In this document: one piece after another, positions 49,986 to 54,126 of the stretch
Layout: each line of letters starts with the position of its first letter
How positions within the stretch are numbered: the first letter of the stretch is position 1
Origin: Mycolicibacterium pyrenivorans
GTDB taxonomy: Bacteria; Actinomycetota; Actinomycetes; Mycobacteriales; Mycobacteriaceae
NCBI RefSeq assembly: GCF_025821625.1
Contig: NZ_JACKSH010000022.1
Location: 1 to 54,126 of the forward strand
Reading direction: 5' to 3'
DNA length: 54,126 bases
The notes under the pieces: model-generated
What the model was told of the DNA's origin: nothing
Seen by the model: the letters and a program-made list of their open reading frames with translations, nothing else
Database searches by the model: none
Made by a program: the position numbers and the translations under genes

Positions 49986-51356
49986 ATGAGCACCCAACAA
50001 GAGTCGCGGCCCGACGATCCGAGGTCCGTCACAACCGGTCTCAAACGCGTGGTGGTCGCCTCGATGGCGGGCACGGTCGTCGAGTGGTACGAGTTCTTCC
50101 TCTACGCCACCGCTGCCACGCTGGTGTTCAACAAGGTGTTCTTCGCCGAGGGCATGAGCGAGGCAAGCGGGCTCATCGCGGCGCTGCTGACCTATGCGGT
50201 CGGGTTCGTCGCGCGTCCGCTCGGCGGGGTGGTGTTCGGACACTTCGGTGACAAGTACGGCCGCAAGAAACTGCTGCAGTTCGCGATTCTGCTCGTCGGG
50301 GCCGTGACGTTCCTGATGGGATGCCTGCCGACGTACGCGCAGATCGGGGTGTGGGCGCCGATTCTTCTCGTGCTCCTGCGGTTCCTGCAGGGCTTCGCTG
50401 TCGGCGGCGAATGGGGCGGGGCGGTGCTGCTCGTCGCCGAGCACAGCCCGAACAAGGAACGCGCGTTCTGGGCCAGTTGGCCGCAGGCCGCGGTGCCCGT
50501 CGGCAACATGCTCGCCACCGTGGTGCTGCTGGTGCTGACCGGCACGCTGTCGGACGAGGCGTTCCTGTCCTGGGGCTGGCGGGTCGCGTTCTGGCTGTCG
50601 GCCGTGGTGGTGCTGATCGGCTACTACATCCGCACCAAGGTCACCGATGCGCCGATCTTCCTGGAGGCCCAGGAGGAGGTCGAGCGCGTCAAGGCGGTGT
50701 CCTACGGTGTGTTCGAGGTGCTGAAGCGTTACCCCCGCGGGGTTTTCACCGCGATGGGCCTGCGCTTCGCCGAGAACATCATGTACTACCTCGTCGTCAC
50801 CTTCTCGATCGTCTACCTCAAGACCCACGTCGGCGCCGACACCGGCGACATCCTGTGGTGGCTGTTGGCCGCTCACGCGGTGCACTTCCTGGTGATCCCG
50901 CAGGTGGGCCGGCTCTCGGATCGGTTCGGGCGGCGTCCGGTGTACATCGTCGGCGCCATTTTGGCCAGCACCTGGGGCTTCTTCGCCTTCCCGATGATGA
51001 ACACCGGGGACTACCTGATGATCATGGCGGCCGTCATCCTCGGCCTGATGATCCACGCGCTCATGTACGCGCCGCAGCCGGCCATCATGGCGGAGATGTT
51101 CCCCACCCGAATGCGGTACTCCGGTGTCTCTCTTGGCTATCAGGTCACATCGATCGTCGCCGGTTCGCTGGCGCCCGCCATCGCCACCTGGCTGCTCGAC
51201 ATGTTCGACTCGTGGGTGCCGATCGCGCTGTACCTCGCCGGTGCCGCGGCGATCACCCTGGTGGCCGCCCTGTTCAACCGGGAGACCAACGGCCTGGACC
51301 TGAAGACGCTCGACGAGGCCGACCGCGAGCAACTCGCCAAGGCCGGCATCGTATGA
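49986..51356 (+). CDS. MFS metabolite:H+ symporter (MHS family)
   Basis: This 456-aa membrane transporter has 12 predicted helices. The MHS/sugar-porter signatures are present: GTVVEWYEFFLYA in helix 1, GHFGDKYGRKKLL in the loop 2-3, RFLQGFAVGGEWGGA in helix 4 and RLSDRFGRRPVY in loop 8-9. The family imports organic acids such as shikimate, ketoglutarate or proline. In this operon 3-hydroxybutyrate or acetoacetate is the likely substrate. AAGGGG stands before the ATG at 49986. Confidence 0.92.
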   Translation: MSTQQESRPDDPRSVTTGLKRVVVASMAGTVVEWYEFFLYATAATLVFNKVFFAEGMSEASGLIAALLTYAVGFVARPLGGVVFGHFGDKYGRKKLLQFAILLVGAVTFLMGCLPTYAQIGVWAPILLVLLRFLQGFAVGGEWGGAVLLVAEHSPNKERAFWASWPQAAVPVGNMLATVVLLVLTGTLSDEAFLSWGWRVAFWLSAVVVLIGYYIRTKVTDAPIFLEAQEEVERVKAVSYGVFEVLKRYPRGVFTAMGLRFAENIMYYLVVTFSIVYLKTHVGADTGDILWWLLAAHAVHFLVIPQVGRLSDRFGRRPVYIVGAILASTWGFFAFPMMNTGDYLMIMAAVILGLMIHALMYAPQPAIMAEMFPTRMRYSGVSLGYQVTSIVAGSLAPAIATWLLDMFDSWVPIALYLAGAAAITLVAALFNRETNGLDLKTLDEADREQLAKAGIV

Positions 51357-52099
51357 CCGATCTCGACGGCCGCACCGCGCTGGTGACCGGCGGTGCGAGC
51401 GGCATCGGTGCGGCGTGCGCACGCGAGTTGGCGGGCCGCGGAGCGTCGGTCACGGTCGCCGACATCGACGACGTCGGAGCCAAGGACCTGGCGCAGGAGA
51501 TCGGCGGAACCGCCTGGGCGGTCGACCTTCTCGACGTCGAGGCGCTGGAGAGCCTGCAGCTGAACACCGACATCCTGGTCAACAACGCCGGTGTGCAGAG
51601 CATCAGCGAGATCGCCGAGTTCCCGCCGGAGCGGTTCCGCATGATGATGACGTTGATGGTGGAGGCGCCGTTCCTGTTGATCCGTGCGGCGCTGCCACAC
51701 ATGTACCGCGGCGGTTTCGGGCGGGTCATCAACATCTCGTCGGTGCACGGTCTGCGGGCGTCCCCGTTCAAGGTCGCCTATGTCACCGCCAAGCACGGCC
51801 TCGAGGGGCTGTCGAAGGTGACCGCGCTGGAGGGCGGCCCGCACGGCGTCACGAGCAACTGCATCAATCCCGGTTACGTCCGCACCCCACTGGTGACCAA
51901 GCAGATCGCCGACCAGGCCAAGACGCACGGGATTCCGGATGACCAGGTGATCACCAAGATCCTGCTCAAGGAGAGCGCGGTGAAACGTCTCGTCGAGCCC
52001 GAGGAGGTCGGCGCCCTGGCGGGTTGGCTGGCATCACCGGCTGCTGGCATGGTTACGGGAGCTTCGTACACGATGGATGGCGGATGGAGTGCGCGTTGA
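51353..52099 (+). CDS. 3-hydroxybutyrate-dehydrogenase-like SDR
   Basis: This 248-aa SDR has LVTGGASGIGAA, ILVNNAGVQ, Ser in NISSVHG and YVTAK, with the segment NCINPGYVRTPLVTKQIADQAK that is typical of D-3-hydroxybutyrate dehydrogenases. It would oxidise 3-hydroxybutyrate to acetoacetate with NAD, which the next enzyme activates. The ATG overlaps the transporter stop by four bases and its own stop lies beside the ligase start, so the three are coupled. Confidence 0.9.
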   Translation: MTDLDGRTALVTGGASGIGAACARELAGRGASVTVADIDDVGAKDLAQEIGGTAWAVDLLDVEALESLQLNTDILVNNAGVQSISEIAEFPPERFRMMMTLMVEAPFLLIRAALPHMYRGGFGRVINISSVHGLRASPFKVAYVTAKHGLEGLSKVTALEGGPHGVTSNCINPGYVRTPLVTKQIADQAKTHGIPDDQVITKILLKESAVKRLVEPEEVGALAGWLASPAAGMVTGASYTMDGGWSAR

Positions 52100-52133
52100 A
52101 GGCTACGGCAGTGCCGCGGGCGGTGGGCCGCCC

Positions 52134-54026
52134 ATGAAACCCCAGTGGGTTCCCACAGACCGAGATATCGCCGACGCCCGAGTCACCGATTTCGCGCGTT
52201 TCGCCGAGCGGCGAACCGGGTCCGCGTTCCCGGATTACCACGCCCTGTGGCGCTGGTCGGTGGAGGACATCGAGGGCTTCTGGGCGACGTTGTGGGACTA
52301 CTTCGAGGTCGGTGACCGTGGTCCGACGGTTCTCGAGAACGGTGAGATGCCGGGAGCCCGGTGGTTTCCCGGCGCCACGCTGAACTACGTCGACCAGATC
52401 GTCCGCAACGTACGCACGGACCGGCCCGCGATCATCTACGTCAGCGAAGAGGGACCGGACCGCGAGGTGTCGTGGGCCGAGCTGTTGGGACGCACCGCCG
52501 CATTCGCCGGCGCGCTGCGCGCGGCCGGTATCGGCGCCGGCGATCGCGTCGTCGGGTATCTGCCCAACATCCCGGAAGCAGTGATCGCGTTCCTGGCCAC
52601 GGCCGCCGCCGGCGCGGTCTGGAGCGCCTGCGGGCAGGACTACTCGGCGAAGGCCGCGCTGGACCGGCTCGGCCAGCTCGAACCCAAGGCACTGGTGACC
52701 GCGGACGGGTACACGTTCGGCGGGAAGTACCGGGACAAGAGCGACGAGGTTGCCGCGCTCCGAGCGGGGCTGCCCACGCTGGCGGCGACGTTCACCGTCG
52801 ACGACCTCGCCGCACGCAGTGACCGCGAGATCGAGACTGTCGCAGTTCCTTTCGAGCACCCGCTGTGGATCCTGTTCTCGTCGGGCACCACCGGCCTGCC
52901 CAAGGGCATCGTGCACGGTCACGGCGGGGTGGTCCTCGAGCACCTCAAAGCTGTGGCGTTGCAGTCCGACATCGGCCGCGACGACACCTTCTTCTGGTTC
53001 ACCAGCCCCAGCTGGATGATGTGGAATTTCCAGATCGCGGGACTCCTCGTGGGCGCGACGATCGTCTGCTACGACGGCAGCCCGTCGGCGGGACGGCCGG
53101 ATGCCCTGTGGGAGATCGCGGCCCGGGTCGGGGCGACGGTGCTCGGCACCAGTCCCGGTTACGTGCTCGGCTGCATGAAGGCCGACGCCGACCCGAAGGG
53201 GACTCACGATCTGTCGGCGCTGCGGACGGTGGGGATCACCGGATCGTCGCTGCCGCCGGCGTCGTCGCTGTGGCTGAGCGAGCATGTCGGTGAGCATGTC
53301 CAGGTCGCGTCGATCAGCGGCGGCACCGACGTCGTGTCGGCGTTCATCGGCGGGGTCCGCACGGTACCGGTCTGGCCCGGTGAGCTGTCGGCGCCGTTTC
53401 TGGGTGTCGCGTTGGATGCGTGGGATGAAGACGGCAAGCCGGTGCGGGGCGAAGTGGGTGAACTCGTGGTCACCAAGCCGTTGCCGTCGATGCCGGTCGG
53501 GTTCTGGAACGACCCCGACGGACAGCGTTACCGAGACGCGTATTTCGAGACGTTCCCGGGGGTCTGGCGTCACGGCGACTGGATCACCATCACCGACCAT
53601 GACAGCGTCATCGTGCATGGGCGCTCCGATTCCACGCTCAATCGTCACGGCATCCGCATGGGCAGCGCCGACATCTATCAGGCGGTAGAAAGCCTGCCGG
53701 AGGTCGTCGAGGCGTTGGTGATCGGAGCCGAGCAGCCCGACGGCGACTACTGGATGCCGTTGTTCGTGGTTCTCGCCGACGGTGTCGACCTCGACGACCC
53801 ACTGCGCGAACGCATCAACGGCACCATCCGATCCGAGGTGTCACCGCGGCACGTGCCCGACGAGATCATCGTCGCCCCAGGCATTCCACACACCCGAACC
53901 GGCAAGAAACTCGAAGTGCCCATCAAGAAGCTGTTCCAGGGCGGCGACCCGGCCAAGGTCGTCGAGCGCAGCGCCGTCGACGATCCGGACCTGCTCGACT
54001 GGTACGTCACGCAGCGTCGAAAGTAA
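52134..54026 (+). CDS. Acetoacetyl-CoA synthetase
   Basis: This AMP-forming ligase of about 630 aa converts acetoacetate to acetoacetyl-CoA. It has the long N-terminal part of the acetyl-CoA-synthetase-like group (WRWSVEDIEGFWATLWDYF), FSSGTTGLPKGIVHGHGG, ISGGTDVVSAF, WRHGDW, GRSDSTLNRHGIRMGSADIY and the C-terminal RTGKKLE. ISGGTD is a mark of acetoacetate ligases. An ATG at 52077 inside the SDR gene is an alternative start. With the dehydrogenase and transporter it makes a ketone-body route. Confidence 0.92.
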   Translation: MKPQWVPTDRDIADARVTDFARFAERRTGSAFPDYHALWRWSVEDIEGFWATLWDYFEVGDRGPTVLENGEMPGARWFPGATLNYVDQIVRNVRTDRPAIIYVSEEGPDREVSWAELLGRTAAFAGALRAAGIGAGDRVVGYLPNIPEAVIAFLATAAAGAVWSACGQDYSAKAALDRLGQLEPKALVTADGYTFGGKYRDKSDEVAALRAGLPTLAATFTVDDLAARSDREIETVAVPFEHPLWILFSSGTTGLPKGIVHGHGGVVLEHLKAVALQSDIGRDDTFFWFTSPSWMMWNFQIAGLLVGATIVCYDGSPSAGRPDALWEIAARVGATVLGTSPGYVLGCMKADADPKGTHDLSALRTVGITGSSLPPASSLWLSEHVGEHVQVASISGGTDVVSAFIGGVRTVPVWPGELSAPFLGVALDAWDEDGKPVRGEVGELVVTKPLPSMPVGFWNDPDGQRYRDAYFETFPGVWRHGDWITITDHDSVIVHGRSDSTLNRHGIRMGSADIYQAVESLPEVVEALVIGAEQPDGDYWMPLFVVLADGVDLDDPLRERINGTIRSEVSPRHVPDEIIVAPGIPHTRTGKKLEVPIKKLFQGGDPAKVVERSAVDDPDLLDWYVTQRRK

Positions 54027-54126
54027 CCAGGTCGATGCTGAGTCGGCCTTCGATGAGGCTGACTCGTCGTCGGATTGGTGGTCCGGGTAGTGGTGGGGCG
54101 GTGGAGTGGTAGACCGCTCCGGTGGG
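54007..54126 (-). CDS. C-terminal end of an unidentified convergent gene (partial)
   Basis: A minus-strand frame without stop enters at the right edge and ends with TGA at 54009-54007, overlapping the synthetase gene by 20 bases. It encodes VYHSTAPPLPGPPIRRR and ends DLVTFDAA. Third positions are mostly G or C, as expected for coding DNA here. The tail is reminiscent of mycobacterial DUF222/HNH-type proteins, but 39 residues are too few for a firm call. Confidence 0.5.
   Translation of the reverse strand, partial: PTGAVYHSTAPPLPGPPIRRRVSLIEGRLSIDLVTFDAA

Noticed and set aside
49875..51422. 515-aa minus-strand open frame
   Set aside because: It is antisense to the MHS transporter, has a histidine- and arginine-rich composition and shows no domain.
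52053..53648. 531-aa minus-strand open frame
   Set aside because: It is antisense to acetoacetyl-CoA synthetase, with skewed composition and no motif.

Overview
This is high-GC actinobacterial DNA that reads as an environmental, fast-growing mycobacterium (Mycolicibacterium-like). The evidence is the kshB / hsaA-hsaD-hsaC-hsaB divergon of cholesterol catabolism with KstR boxes, a six-gene mce array, a mycofactocin-type dehydrogenase, several F420/luciferase-like oxidoreductases, three P450s, frequent GTG starts and ATGA stop/start overlaps. The window is almost entirely coding. I see no rRNA, tRNA, CRISPR array, transposase or prophage.

Layout. (1) 0-5.6 kb: a secreted protein, kshB, and the divergent hsaADCB operon. 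Two KstR-type boxes lie between them, and a 32-bp tandem repeat with degenerate relatives occurs at later gene junctions. (2) 5.7-22 kb: a dense oxidative catabolic island. It holds an alpha/beta hydrolase, nine SDRs counting one pseudogene, a GMC oxidoreductase, three P450s with one 3Fe-4S-type ferredoxin, two luciferase-like enzymes, a nitroreductase-family protein, a VOC protein, a SnoaL-like protein and a TIM-barrel protein. Most transcription units from 7.4 kb onward carry one palindromic operator, GCTRTAC-N4-GTAYAGC. (3) 22.3-34.7 kb: one minus-strand run of eleven tightly coupled genes: sulfotransferase, MBL-fold sulfatase-like protein, SDR, Rieske oxygenase, unknown 114-aa protein, mceA-F. 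No yrbE permease genes accompany the mce genes. (4) 34.8-46.2 kb: an SDR and VOC unit; an operon of E1-alpha, E1-beta, a free-standing lipoyl domain, a second Rieske oxygenase, a 2Fe-2S ferredoxin, a KstD-like flavoprotein and a TetR regulator; an opposing operon of an epimerase-like protein and two SnoaL-like proteins; and an acyl-CoA ligase. A second palindrome, AATCAATC-N4-GATTGATT, lies at four promoters here. (5) 46.3-48.9 kb: a two-component FMN monooxygenase and reductase, and a TetR gene with the first palindrome in front of both units. (6) 49-54 kb: a LysR gene divergent from an MHS transporter, a 3-hydroxybutyrate-dehydrogenase-like SDR and acetoacetyl-CoA synthetase, probably for ketone-body use. 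The 3' end of an unidentified convergent gene closes the window.

Interpretation. The window appears to combine conserved steroid-ring degradation with two accessory regulons, each recognisable by its own operator and each containing a plausible TetR repressor. Regulon A has nine sites between 7.4 and 49 kb and looks like hydroxylation and oxidation of a polycyclic or terpenoid-like substrate. Regulon B has four sites between 34.7 and 44.6 kb. It couples MCE uptake, sulfate-ester handling, two Rieske oxygenases and a 2-oxoacid-dehydrogenase-like E1 with an orphan lipoyl carrier. Substrates are not determinable from sequence alone.
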